A stretch of DNA of 64,000 nt from Nematostella vectensis (Eukaryota > Cnidaria > Anthozoa > Actiniaria > Edwardsiidae). The DNA lies in NCBI RefSeq assembly GCF_932526225.1, contig NC_064038.1, forward strand, positions 15,114,575 through 15,178,574, read 5' to 3'. Below are positions 10,301 to 21,000 of this stretch, in pieces; position 1 is the first letter of the stretch; each line of letters begins with the position of its first letter. Below the pieces are notes generated by a model, which did not search any database, was not told the DNA's origin, and saw nothing but the letters and a program-made list of their open reading frames with translations. The position numbers were made by a program, and so were the translations under genes.

Positions 10301-12070
10301 GTGCTTCTAAAGTTCACATTTATGTATACATACTCGCAAGGATAGTTTGGCTATCCGACGGAGTTTTAGACTAGCAAAGGTCGCATGCGTGATCCGCACA
10401 ATTGGCATCACGCTAGCCCAGTCGCAGCTCTAGATCCCACATGGATCTGAGCTGTGGTTTAAAGCACTTCGTTCGAGTCGAATTCGCCCTGCAGTTTTTT
10501 TGCCGATGAAGTTTAACTGAGGCAAACCGGCTATGCCATGCTGACGAGTCCTAATAAGGACGAAACAGCTGTCCATGGTTGCCGAACTGCACGGGTAATA
10601 GACTGTGCTAGCGTCCCGTCTTGGCCCGATTGGCCTTGGCCAATGTGTGTATGCTAGTGTGCTTCTAAAGTTCAGTATTATTGTTACCATATAACTTTAC
10701 ATAACGTTACATAGGTTGTTTCAACCAATAAATTTCTATACTATCTTTCCTTATTATATTTTCCTTTTTTCCTTTCCTTATACACATACACAGAAAAATG
10801 TGCTTTGCAACAGCCTTTTGCTTCTTTTTGGCGGGTTTGAGAGCCCCCCTTACCGTAACACGTTTAAATGGTATATTTTTTTCGTTTGATTATGTTCTGA
10901 TACCAAAAATATCCATTTTAAAATATGCTGAGTAAAAAAATATCTGTTCCTTTTTCCAAGGAGGGACCATTCTTTTTTTCCCCAGCCCGCATTGGTTAGG
11001 AATTTCTTTCCCAGTCATCAGTGGCTTAGGCATTTTAGCACATGAATACTCGCCCGTCTCACCGTTACGGGACGATTTTTTCCCCAAGCATCCGCTCCAG
11101 CGCCCACAAAAATATTTCCAGTACAACTAGTTCGACTCCTCAAATTTGCCAGCAGAACCATTCGGGACAATTTTTCCCCAGCAACCGAGGAGTCTTACAT
11201 CTTCCAAGCCAGCAAAAAAAAAAAAGAAAACGATTGTGAGAGATCTTAGCTTCCGTGTGTTTTGGCAATATTCAATTTTTTTATTTACTGCCATTTTTAA
11301 CGATCAGCTATTCTCTACTATCTTGCACTATAATTCTGATGTTAGTATGCAGCTATTAAACATAATACTAAAAATAAAATTAAACACGTTCAGTGGGGAC
11401 TTACTAATAATCTGCATGTAAAGTATAAATGTGAATAATATGTTACATATTCAAATTTTCTTTTTTATTAGTGCACTACTTATTAACCAATGCAATCTCA
11501 ATATTTTTGGGGGCTGTCACTCAAGGACTCTCCGTTTTCTAAAAACAATGTCGTACTCCCTACCGATTTTCACTCTCTAGAAAAATGATAAAAATAAATA
11601 AATAAATAGGACATCTAACTTACTCGGCGTACATGTACGCATACAGCGTTAATAAAATATATTACAGCACTAACAAAATTAACAAATTAGTCCTCGAAAT
11701 CCCAAGAGCTTTATTTCATTCTCAAGCGGTTTCAGTAAACACACAGCTAATCCTCGTCTGAAACACCCAAATATAAAGCCATAAAGATACAGTGTTACGT
11801 ACCGTACATCTCAAAGGACACGAGGTAGACTATCGAGACGGGAATTGCAAATAACCCGACGAGAAGATCCGCCACCGCTACGCTAACGATAAGATAAAAA
11901 GGCGGTGAATGAAGACGAGAGGTGACGCGAACTGTATGAAAAACCAGGCTGTTTCCTACAACAGCGACGGATGACAACGCTAGGAGAAAGCAAGTCATTC
12001 CAGATACCCAATATTGTGCCATTGACTCAGAGAATGTACGTTCTTTAAAGCCATTTGTAACGTTTTCCAT
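7326..12070 (-). CDS. Rhodopsin-family (class A) GPCR, two coding exons
   Basis: Seven-transmembrane receptor at the plasma membrane. Exon 1 is 12070-11803, with start ATG at 12070 preceded by a weak context, then MENVTNG with an N-glycosylation site, TM1 with GNS and TM2 with the conserved Asp (VADLLVGLF). Exon 2 is 8023-7326. The donor gtacgt and the acceptor acacaacag join in phase 1 through ...EMYGKWILGETVC, restoring the TM3 disulphide Cys. Exon 2 carries DRY (TRDRYLAV), a SWTP form of the TM6 CWxP motif, and NSAANCLIY in TM7, a variant of NPxxY. It resembles amine-like orphan receptors expanded in cnidarians; the ligand cannot be read. The 3.8-kb intron holds the hammerhead repeats. Confidence 0.85.
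8024..9825. other. GPCR intron, left part: no gene seen
   Basis: AT-rich intron. It contains two near-identical lines of GGGGGGTTT..TGCCCACGCCTA (8396-8450), a G20-type run (9618-9637) and an (ATG)n run (9790-9813). Short open frames here have no recognisable similarity. Confidence 0.5.
9826..9969 (-). repeat. Inverted partial retrozyme copy
   Basis: About 140 bp that reads as the reverse complement of the hammerhead-bearing end of the two direct units that follow. It stops within stem I of the ribozyme. Confidence 0.75.
9912..9969 (-). ncRNA. Hammerhead ribozyme (type I), truncated stem I
   Basis: On the minus strand the core CTGACGAG, hairpin GTCC-loop-GGAC and CGAAAC is followed by AGCTGTC. 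The outer half of stem I on the 5' side is missing, so activity is doubtful. Confidence 0.6.
10167..10229 (+). ncRNA. Hammerhead ribozyme (type I), copy 1
   Basis: Full core: CTGACGAG at 10187-10194, helix II GTCC / GGAC with loop TAATAA, then CGAAAC. Helix III is the self-complementary ACAGCTGT, so it is either a 2-bp stem with a 4-nt loop or an 8-bp helix between two molecules. Cleavage is expected after GTC at 10219. Stem I is CCATG/CATGG plus outer GGCAA/TTGCC with an internal bulge on the 5' side. This matches minimal hammerheads of animal retrozymes and Penelope-like elements. Confidence 0.85.
10521..10583 (+). ncRNA. Hammerhead ribozyme (type I), copy 2
   Basis: Same core and palindromic helix III as copy 1, one repeat length (354 bp) downstream, with a single T-to-G change in the stem I bulge (CTATGCCATG). 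Predicted cleavage is after 10573. Confidence 0.85.
10690..11802. other. GPCR intron, right part: no gene seen
   Basis: AT-rich sequence. A cluster of T- and C-rich words near 10960-11210 gives short open frames of low complexity. Nothing recognised. Confidence 0.5.
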
Positions 12071-12979
12071 TTTGTCGTGTGTTTCTTCCTCGAATAAAAT
12101 AACTGCTCTTTTTGTTTGCCTGCAGATGACCCTGTGTTCGTTTGCGCGCAATACAGCGTTAATCAAGAAAAGTGTGCAAATATCATTTCAGTTCACACCT
12201 GTTAAGGGATAGTAATGTCTTATTGGCTATCGGGGTCCATCTGGTACTATGGGGTAATAACTCACTTCAAGGCGGGGAGTTTCACTTTGATAGATTTTCA
12301 GCATGATATCTTGGAATCGCCAACTCATTTTTGATAATTACATTCAAAATTTTGGTCCTTCTAGCATGTACTTTAATTTAACTTTAAATTACATTAAATT
12401 TTAAAGTTTGCGAGCGTTGCAGTAAAAACCGCATGCAAAGCAGAAATTAAGGATTTTAACCCCAAAATATAAGAACCTACCCTTGTTCCAGAGCCTCGAA
12501 CCTCTCTCTGTTCAGTGGCCAGCGAGGATGAGGCCACTAAATATAGAGACGTTTGAGGCTCTACAACCAGGGTAATAAGAACCCACTAAGCCAAAAAATT
12601 CAAAAGGTTCTTATATGATGGGTTACTCCATGAAAAATGAAACAAATGATGGGGCTTTGAAATATTTAAAAAAAATTGCCCTTCCATGATGATAAGATTA
12701 CAGAGATAATAAATACAGTAGGATAACTCTATAGCAAAGGCTATGCAATTTTTTTACCTTTTTTTATTTGAAATATTTCCCCTGTTTGTATTAATGATTA
12801 CTTTAGTCACTGCGTCTACTTTCCGGCGGTCCATTCCAAGTTTAAACTTCCGCTCACTAGCTATCACGTGTCTAATTACCATAAGCATAGCTTCGCTTCT
12901 CAGCACGTGTGAAGGACGTGTTTGTTTCAGCGTGCAAGAGATACAGAGCTTATTAAATTATTATCCATCTTCTATCACG
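12071..12979. promoter_or_regulatory. Divergent intergenic region, GPCR / TMEM35-like
   Basis: About 0.9 kb between two start codons that point away from each other. It contains the MITE at 12475-12575. No clear TATA box could be assigned. Confidence 0.4.
12475..12575. mobile_element. Small MITE / hairpin element, copy 1
   Basis: About 100 bp with inverted ends: CCCTTGTTCCAGAGCCTCGAAC at the left, and GTTTGAGGCTCTACAACCAGGG at the right. A second member is at 15207-15298. No coding capacity. Confidence 0.55.
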
Positions 12980-14286
12980 ATGTTTAAGTTCCGTCGCCTA
13001 ATCACAGGTCTTCTAGTCGTCATGTTTTGCATGGCATCCGTTGTAAAGCTTACAGATCAAATCGATAACAATGCTCACCAAATAATGGTAAGTGAAGTTA
13101 GTCGATAAAGTCGATAAATTTGTTGACTTTGAACTCCTCTTTCAAATATTCGTAATTCCAATCGACCCCAAGGGTAATCGAGCTAGCACCCTACTTCATA
13201 TGTGTATGTGGAAATGTTTATCGTAGTTTTAGATTCTGGTTGTACGTTGTTTAAGTGTATTCCGACGTCGCAATGATTGTTTACATTCGAAGTTCCCGCC
13301 AAAAACAGCTGAAGGTATTCTGCTAGCTCGCTGCAACGTTTTTAATATTCCACATACCTAAAAACTCTTGGATTGATGCCCATGTTCCCTAGTTCTCTGA
13401 ATGCAGCTTTTTAACTGTAAAATTTGATGTGGTTTGTTTGATACCAGAAAACATTCATATCCCAACCCTGAGGCAAATAGCCACTGTATGTACGGTGGAC
13501 ACTTAGTAGTTTGCACGTGCTCCTTCAAATGCTTACAGTGTTAGACATTGATGCAGAAATTTGTATTAAGCTTTATTTTTATTTAGCTTTTTTGGTTGAG
13601 AAATCCTGAATTAAAAAAAATCTATAGATTATACAATCTGAATGTATCACATATTTGAGACAAGTTTGGAATCAGGGAAATAATTATAACACAACGTTAT
13701 GTTTTAGGCCTGTGTGAAAACAGAGAGACTAGTTTCAATGCTTTCAAGCATTAGCCCTTCATCATAGCAGAGGTGTAAATCATAGCATTCAAACTTTGTG
13801 TTGATTTATTTCCCTCAATTTTATCCAGGTGCACTTCTACACTTCCCTGTTAAGTAACCACATAAATAGCTAAATCCTGGTATTTGAAAGTCATATGAAC
13901 GCTTAGAGAGAGAGAGATTCTTGAGGGCAACATTATCTAATACCTCCTTTATTTTCTAGAAAAAAGAGTTCTCCAGGTTTGCAAAGGTGAACCCTTTGAC
14001 CCTGCTTTTCAAGGTTTCTTTGGATCCTGTCAAGTTTATGAAGGGGTATGGCATTATTGAGGGGATTATTGGTGTCCTTTTGCTGATAGGAACCAAGCCA
14101 GTCAGGCTTATGGCCAGTTTTGCTGGACTAGTTGTCATGGGAACCACATTGCAGATGCTGATTGTGCTTGGTGATCCCAAGTTTACTCTCATACCAGCAT
14201 CTTTTGCAAGTATTTGCCTCCTGCTGAACATCTATCTTGTAGCAACACGACCAGAGGAGCCTGAGACAAGGGAAAAAATGGAGTAG
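12980..14286 (+). CDS. TMEM35 / NACHO-like four-helix membrane protein
   Basis: Two exons, 12980-13087 and 13960-14286, joined in phase 0 (donor atg|gtaagt, acceptor ttttctag|aaa), give 144 residues. The first helix (ITGLLVVMFCMASVVKLTD) carries the small-residue, Lys-Leu-Thr pattern of the TMEM35/DoxX family. Three more helices follow (YGIIEGIIGVLLLIG; SFAGLVVMGTTLQMLIVLGD; PASFASICLLLNIYLVATR), and the tail is charged. Vertebrate TMEM35A (NACHO) is an endoplasmic-reticulum chaperone for nicotinic receptors and TMEM35B is a relative. Length and layout fit either, so no symbol is given. Family membership is judged by pattern; ortholog status is not settled. Confidence 0.7.
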
Positions 14287-15646
14287 TGAAGTTTGCAGGA
14301 GGGATGTTATTTATTTACAGATTGGCTAAACAACAAAGGGACAGAGAAAAGGGCAAAAGTGAAGTAATGAGATTTGGACAAGGGGACAGAGTAAAGGGTA
14401 AAAGTGGAGTCATGAAGTTTCAACAAGGGATGTTATTTTTTACAGCAAAAGTGGAGTTAAGAGTTAGAGAGTTGGAGTTAGGTTAGTATATGTCGACTTT
14501 TTATCACATCAAAAATGTAAGGTTATTCATTTGACTAAAGAATAGCTTGACAACAAGGGACAGAGATTTAAGGGGAAGTGAACTTGGATGTTGAGTTGTT
14601 CATGGGATAGTTAAGTTGCCAAACTGCTGGCAATTATTTTTTAATTACATTTTGTAATTAAAATTTATACTCGCTACTACAGTATAAATAGGTATTTTGA
14701 TTTTCAAATTGCAAATATTGTAAAATTGCATCAAACTTTTTAAAATTAAAAGTAGTCCTTCTGTATATGCACATTGATTCAAGTCACAGTCTGGAACACA
14801 GTCTGTTTTTAGTTAATATTTCACACTTTATATTTAACATTGTGAATAATTATGAATGTTGCATCATGTCCCTTATTAAAATAAAATTAAATTGTTATTT
14901 TGGCTTTATAATGTGGGTCCTTTATTATTTACAACAGAGAATAAATGCCCCCAATTTGAGGTGTCTATTTGATAGGGGTTTTATAGAAGTGAAGAATTTA
15001 AATCAAGTATTTTTTGGAATGTTATATGTATTCACTTTCAATGTTATCTTTGAAATACCTTTTTCAAAATATGCCCTGCACATTTTTTCAAATTTTATTC
15101 CTCACACACATATATCACTATAAAAATGTGCCTTTCTAAACTATTAAAAGGTTACTCATTTGATTAAAGCCATTTACACTGTCAATCCTACTGTCTCAAA
15201 TACCATTGCTGGCACCAGGGTACTCTGTGTACCAGAGGCTCAGAGCTTTACGGCTCTGACGATTTGAGCAGAGTGGAGCCTCTGATACCCAGGGTAACAC
15301 TCAGGCCAATATTTTCAAAATTAAAAGGAAATGACAGGGGGCATGGCTGCCCCCCCCCCCCCCCAATGTTTTTTTCTGTATCTTGCCCCCCCCCCCCCCC
15401 AACAATTACAATAAATACAAATAAAATGGAGTCCTAACAGTGCTACCAGCAAAACCATGAACACCATGTGAGTGTTTAATTTCTTATGTCAAATCAGACA
15501 TGAGGTTTAGGCACGGAGACATGTTTCTAGTAGACTGTTTGAATATCTGTCCAGTAATTGTATGTAAACAAACTTCCAACATACTTCGGTGTTCATGGTT
15601 TTACAGGTCACGTTTAAAACTAGTCATTTGAAACTATCATACCCTG
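14287..15646. other. Intergenic between convergent genes
   Basis: Probable 3' UTRs of the TMEM35-like and PGPEP1 genes, which converge here. It holds a repeated GGGACAGAG-rich stretch (14330-14480), the MITE at 15207-15298 and two poly-C runs (15352-15364, 15388-15400). The open frame at 14767-15123 is AT-rich and unsupported. Confidence 0.5.
15207..15298. mobile_element. Small MITE / hairpin element, copy 2
   Basis: Inverted ends ACCAGGGTACTCTGTGTACC and GATACCCAGGGTAAC with AGAGGCTC / GAGCCTCT inside. It shares the CCAGGGTA end and the AGAGCCTC core with the element at 12475. Confidence 0.6.
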
Positions 15647-17794
15647 TCATGCTATGTTAAGCTGTTTTAACATTGAGTTGATGAGAAGTCTTAATGTCTC
15701 TGCCATCTCTTCCTTGCTATAGGGTCCTTCCACAGGCGGCAAGTGTATAAATACAGTAGGGCTGTCTCCATGATATAGGGATGTGTAATAGATAAAATCG
15801 CATAGGTACCTAAGACAAAAGGGTACCAGTTAGACTTAGCAGTGTAAGAAAAGGAATTCTACATATGACATCTGTTCTTATTGGGGAAGGATTGAAATAG
15901 GAAAGCTGATTAGAGTAAATATGGTAAGCATGAGTATAAGGCAATGTTATGTTCTTGTAAAAATTGTCTTACCATGAAACCTCTTATGAAGAGTTAAAGC
16001 TTAAGTGGGCCCTATGGACCATACCATGGGTACCTACACCAAGTGTGAAAAATCTATCATCAAACAGTACCTTCCAGCATCGTTAGAGAGGTTTATTTTG
16101 CATGGGCATCCAGAGGTATTCACTTCCTCTGAGACACTTTCCAGATTAAGAGGTGTATGTATGACATCTGATGCACCTGGAAGAAAGCTGTACTCAGAAA
16201 GAGGCAGGATAGATTGCCAAGAGGGTACTTAAATTAGCAAACTGGGGGGAGGGGACATATTTTGCCTGTGATTTTATTACCCTTATTTTTTTTTGGGGGG
16301 GGGGGGGGGTGGTCACATAGAAGACTCAACCTTCAAACACAATGTGCAGTCACAAAATTTTGGGCCCTGTCGAATCATCGGGGGAGGGGGGACTCTCCAA
16401 TGTATATACAAGGATGATCGTCCTATCTTTAAGGGTATAAAATTATTCTAAATGCAGTACAGCTGTCAGTATCATGGAAAAAGGAACACTTTTAGCAGGA
16501 ATACAGCAGCAAGTATCATGTGAAATGAATACTTTTACCGGGAATACAGCAGTCAGATTCATGGAACTTGCCCTCCACATCTTGTAAACTCTGATAACCA
16601 TCATTACGAGCACATGTCTCCAATACAACAGTCTCAGACAATGAGTGGACTCCGACATGGACACACAGCTAAAAGGGACATGCAAAGGAACACTTGATCA
16701 TTGTAATAAACAAACAAAAAAATAGCTGGCTTAACCAAAAAAGACAGTGAAAGCTACTAAAATATTTGCAAACAAAAAAACACAATAAATACAATAAGCA
16801 GCTTTGCTTTTCTCACCTTTGGTTTATAGTGTTCCCACAACACGGGAATATGATTCTTTACAAAATCATAGATGACAGGAATTTCTTCTGTGACAAGATT
16901 TACTTTTTCACTAAGATCTGACGATTTTAATGCCTACAAAACACAACAAAATTAGGAAAAATATTAAGTAACAGTCGACAGATGGACTGTGATGGTACCT
17001 CTTTAGGCTATCTTAACATGACCCCAGATCAACCCTCCTCCTCTCCTTGTAAACCACTCCTATAAACGTTTTAAAAGAACAACCGGACCACCTGGGTCAG
17101 ATGGTGTTAGGCTGCTACCCTGGGTTAGCATGTAAATAGCCTTACGCTGCCAGAGAGACAGACAGGGTATCTTTACATGATCCTGGGTTGGGCACCATCC
17201 TGGCTTAACAGCCTAACCAGGGTCAAAATTAGTTTGGTTTTAGATGACCTGGTTGACCTGCACCTTTTGCTCTCAATCCAGGTTATCTTTTGGCTGCTTT
17301 TATGAAGAGAGAGATATACGATATAAGCCTGGTTTGGCTAGTGAACTTGTGCTAACATGAGAAAATCTGTGAACCTGGCAGATTTCCACCCAGGCAACCC
17401 AATCTGAGAACTGTGTTGCCCCAGAATGAAAATCGACCCAGGCTATAAGTTAGTTCATGTAAACGTTTACAGAATGTTACCTTTACAGCAAGCATGCTAG
17501 AATTTACTTTAACTTGTCCAAACGGTCCAAAACCTGCCAGAATACAGTAAGAACAACTGTTACAATAACAGTATGTAATATGCTAAGCCCGCTAAGGTAA
17601 CATTGTATTTTTGCTGTCTTCATTAAACTGGAAATGAGCAGTGAAGGCACATTAGAGGAAAAACGTTGAGAAATTATAGCTGGTCCGAGCCACATTACTA
17701 AAATAAAAATTCATATCGAAATATAAACATAAAAACAAACAAATTAAAAATTAAACCTACCTGTGACCAAAACTGTAGGTTTCTGGTCGGCCAT
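15647..17794 (-). CDS. PGPEP1: Pyroglutamyl-peptidase I
   Basis: Cytosolic cysteine peptidase (C15) that removes N-terminal pyroglutamate. I assembled six exons by splice sites and phase: 17794-17761, 17533-17481, 16933-16817, 16668-16539, 16176-16071, 15809-15647; the total is 200 residues, close to the 209 of the human enzyme. The N-terminus has VLVTGFGPFG, the family oxyanion/substrate loop. The triad is visible: Glu in TVVLETC (exon 4), Cys in YLCDF (exon 6 start) and His in VFIHLPP (exon 6). All introns are GT-AG. It is head-to-head with POLR3G across about 260 bp, so a shared promoter is likely. Exon 4 is followed by imperfect tandem copies of its own end (16443-16540). Confident. Confidence 0.92.
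16443..16545 (-). repeat. Imperfect tandem repeat at PGPEP1 exon 4 end
   Basis: Two to three units of about 43-57 bp of the type CATGATAC..GCTGTATTCC.G.TAAAAGT follow one another. The first unit contains the exon 4 donor (CCCG|GTAAAAG), and later units have decayed donor-like sites. Confidence 0.6.
16985..17460. repeat. Degenerate CCTGGGTTA-type repeats in PGPEP1 intron 2
   Basis: Several words such as CCCTGGGTTAGCATGTAAA, ATCCTGGGTTGGG, CTGGCTTAACAGCC and AACCAGGGTC in both directions. It is probably an old non-autonomous transposon or SINE. No coding content. Confidence 0.4.
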
Positions 17795-18054
17795 CTTGGC
17801 CAATTTTTAGTACCAGGACAAAACACAGGGAACCCAATTATTCTGTACTTTATTTTCTTTTGCTTTACGCACAAATACTAACATAGCTAGTCCTCTAAAG
17901 ATGACAAAATAAGATTAAAAGACCTTCATTTAACTCCCTGATTTAACTATTCACAATTTTACTGCCTGTGTATGTTTTATGTGCTCATTTTTTTTCGCTG
18001 TATTTGGTCCTCCTGTGTTTCTCGGCCCAGTCTCTGTCCTGCGTCTGATCCAAG
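17795..18054. promoter_or_regulatory. Bidirectional promoter region PGPEP1 / POLR3G
   Basis: 260 bp between two divergent start codons, each in an AAGATGG context (CCAAGATGGCCG and CCAAGATGGCGG). The AAGATGGCGGC-type word is also a YY1-like site. The arrangement implies shared regulation. Confidence 0.6.
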
Positions 18055-21000
18055 ATGGCGGGTCGTGGCGGAAGAGGGAGAGGTAAGGGAAGGGGCTTTA
18101 CTTTTGATGTCGGAGCCCTTGGCTTCGGAAGAGGAGAAGCCCTTCCCACAGCTATCGTACAACCGCCGCCCCTATTCCCGGTGAGGGGTCAATGTGTATG
18201 AAATTGCTGCTTCATTTGTAAAATGTGCATCGAATGGAGTTGTGCGACATAGCTTTTAGTTTTGAGTCAACGAATCAATTGTTTAATAAACACTTTTGCA
18301 TGCAGTAGGGCCTGAATTGCAGATCATGTCAACAATACAAGACCTAGTACAATTGTACATTTCCTAGATATGGCATGATTTAATTAACATCTAATGTTCA
18401 CGAATTGTTAAGTTATGATCAGACCTCAGATCAGGCCATAACTATAGAAGGTCATTCAAAGTATCCTTCTTGTCTCATTCCGTAGCCACAAGAAAAGAAG
18501 CCTCTTCCCTTGAGATCTTCCACTGCTGACGATTATCTACTTGCACTTAAGCAAGAGTTCAGAGGATGTATGCGGGAGTCGGCATATTTCCTCAAGCCCG
18601 ACATAGCTGATAAAGGTCTGTTATGCCATGTCCCGACCTTGAATGTTGACCATAGGGGTTGGGGTTTCAATCGCCCATTTAGTGGGCCCTCCTTTTTAGG
18701 CATCTCGTCTGACATTGGCAGTAGTACTCAATTTTCTTTCATATTAAACCTTCAGCCATGTAAGACTATTAAACTAAAACCTCCAAACAGAAAAATAAGG
18801 CTGAATTCACATTTAATGCAAATGCTTGCAAAAGATAGGCTTGATTTCCAGCTTGTATCTATGAGCCTGCTGTACATGCCCCCATCAACGTTTGGGTAAC
18901 TTGGGGTAACTCTGGGCAACTTGTCCATTTGACTTGTGAAATCCAATCAGGAAAGCACCTGTTTAGCTCTCATATGGAGACCACTAAACATTGAGCAATT
19001 CCACATGAGAAACAAAAAAAATGGAAATTTCAGAACTCACATTTCTGAATAGTTTTTTTTTTTCACATTTGTACTCTCTTATGTCTAGTGTTTATGAAAT
19101 CAAATTTTTTCCCCTGATGTACATTCCTCATTCAGGGGGGGGGGGGGGCACCAAACAACTAGACCGCCAAAGGTTTATTGACTTGGGAAAAAGGCTTCAC
19201 GACCACTATGTGGAATTCTTTCTATAACACTCAACATTACAATCATAAACCATGACTCTATTCATGATTTACATCCATACATGTAACTCTTTTAAAAAAG
19301 TATAACAAAAAAATAGTTACACACAGAAAATAATTTTGATTTGGGGGTCTGAGTTTTGTTACAGACGTTACTTGTGATTACTCACAAAACAAGGTTTTAT
19401 TTGTACTACAAACAGAATTTAGATCCTTTTTTAGTGGTACTACATATTCTCTGTAGTAGCAATATGAAGAACAAAAGAAAGGGGAAAGGACTTTTATAAG
19501 AGAAAAAAAATGACATTACAGACATTACACAAGATGTTACATCTTGTTGCACTACAGACATTCATGAATTTTGTTGAACAAGAAAAACACTAAATATTTA
19601 ATACTTATTGTTTGATACATCACTCCAATTTCTCCAAATTATCTGTCAAGGACATATTGCAAAATATATGCCATGAAAGCAGTTCACAAAATTACTATGA
19701 TTTATTTGCTAAATATAAAATGTTTAGTGATTTGGCCACTTCTTATGAGACAGGTTGTGAGATGCAAAAGCAAAAGCAAGTGATTAACTTCTTCAAAAGA
19801 TAACGATGCAAAAAAAAATCTGTAATTAGAAAAAAAATCTTGATGTCTAGCCTGAAAATTTATAATAAAATCAGAAAAAGATAAAAATTCTTAAAAGCCT
19901 GATATAGTTTGTTTGATAAATAAGAGAGGATCGATACTTAATCATTTTGGAACTAAAATTTACTTAACACATGCATATAGTTTGGTTTTATCAACTGCAT
20001 GGAAATTGCCTTATTGGGCTCCCTATGGTTTTTAAAAACAATTATATTTAGCTGGATCTATAGATAAAAACTGGAAATTTACCAGTAGATAAAAGAAAAA
20101 GATATATAAAATGCAATATTATCAAAAAACTTAATTAAAGATTCACATTTTCACACGTGTAACGTCTGTAACAGAACGTTTTCCTTATAGTTCAAGAATT
20201 ATGGGTGCATTCTTGAAAGTCAACCTTACATAGAAAACATATAACATAAGATTTATTAGAAATATAACATCCAAATGATTTTAGATTCACAGAGTTTTCA
20301 ATTAAAAAAAAAGTTTTTGAAAAAAGCAGTTTTTCTGATGTAACATCTGTAACGCTAACAAAACTACCATTTAAAAATCAGAAAATGTAGCTTTACTTAT
20401 TTTTTTATCATGGGCATCTAAGGTTGATAAAGCCTTAACTAAAAAACACAAGTATAATTTAAACACTCAAATGCAATGAAGATATGACATTATGAAAATT
20501 GAAAAATGTGTTCCAAATGTAACATCTGTAACAAAGAACTGCTCATTACATAACAAGGCTCAAGAATGTGTTTAGCCTACAGGCTTCAGAAATTCACTCA
20601 GGTTGAAAAAAGATGCTTTTATTGCAATGTTTTCATCCCCTGGTTGATGATGTAACAGCAGAATTATAAAAAAAAGTTTGAAAACATTTTGACATGCCAG
20701 TGCTACCATGCTGTGGCACTTTTTTCTGACTTTGCCACTTAACCCAGCTCGGATGTAAAAGGCTGATTTTGCACAAAGTAAAAATAAAGTTTAAGCTATC
20801 GCATATGAATGATTGCTTCCTCTTTCATTTGCATGCATTTGCTCATGGACGTTTGAATTTTGGCTTATATATAAATTGGTTGGTTGTATCCATTACCAGT
20901 GTGCTTATAAATGGCATGATGATCTGATTGTATGTCTCCACTTTTTCCACACTGAAACCCCCATTTGTTTCAGACATTGAACGATATTCTGATCGCTATA

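Larger units (their letters stand above)
9977..10680 (+). repeat. Retrozyme-like tandem repeat, two 354-bp units
   Basis: Two head-to-tail units (9977-10330 and 10331-10680), nearly identical. Each begins TACTCGCAAGGATAG and ends after the shared GTGTGCTTCTAAAGTTCA. Each unit has one hammerhead ribozyme on the plus strand. This architecture, small non-coding tandem units of a few hundred bp with minimal type I hammerheads, is that of metazoan retrozymes, which are transcribed and self-cleave to small circular RNAs. No protein is encoded; the open frames on the other strand are shadows. They lie in antisense orientation inside the GPCR intron. Confidence 0.75.

Noticed and set aside
10076-10690. 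Minus-strand frames of 69 and 86 codons, nearly identical
   Set aside because: Antisense of the retrozyme units; explained by the repeated non-coding sequence.
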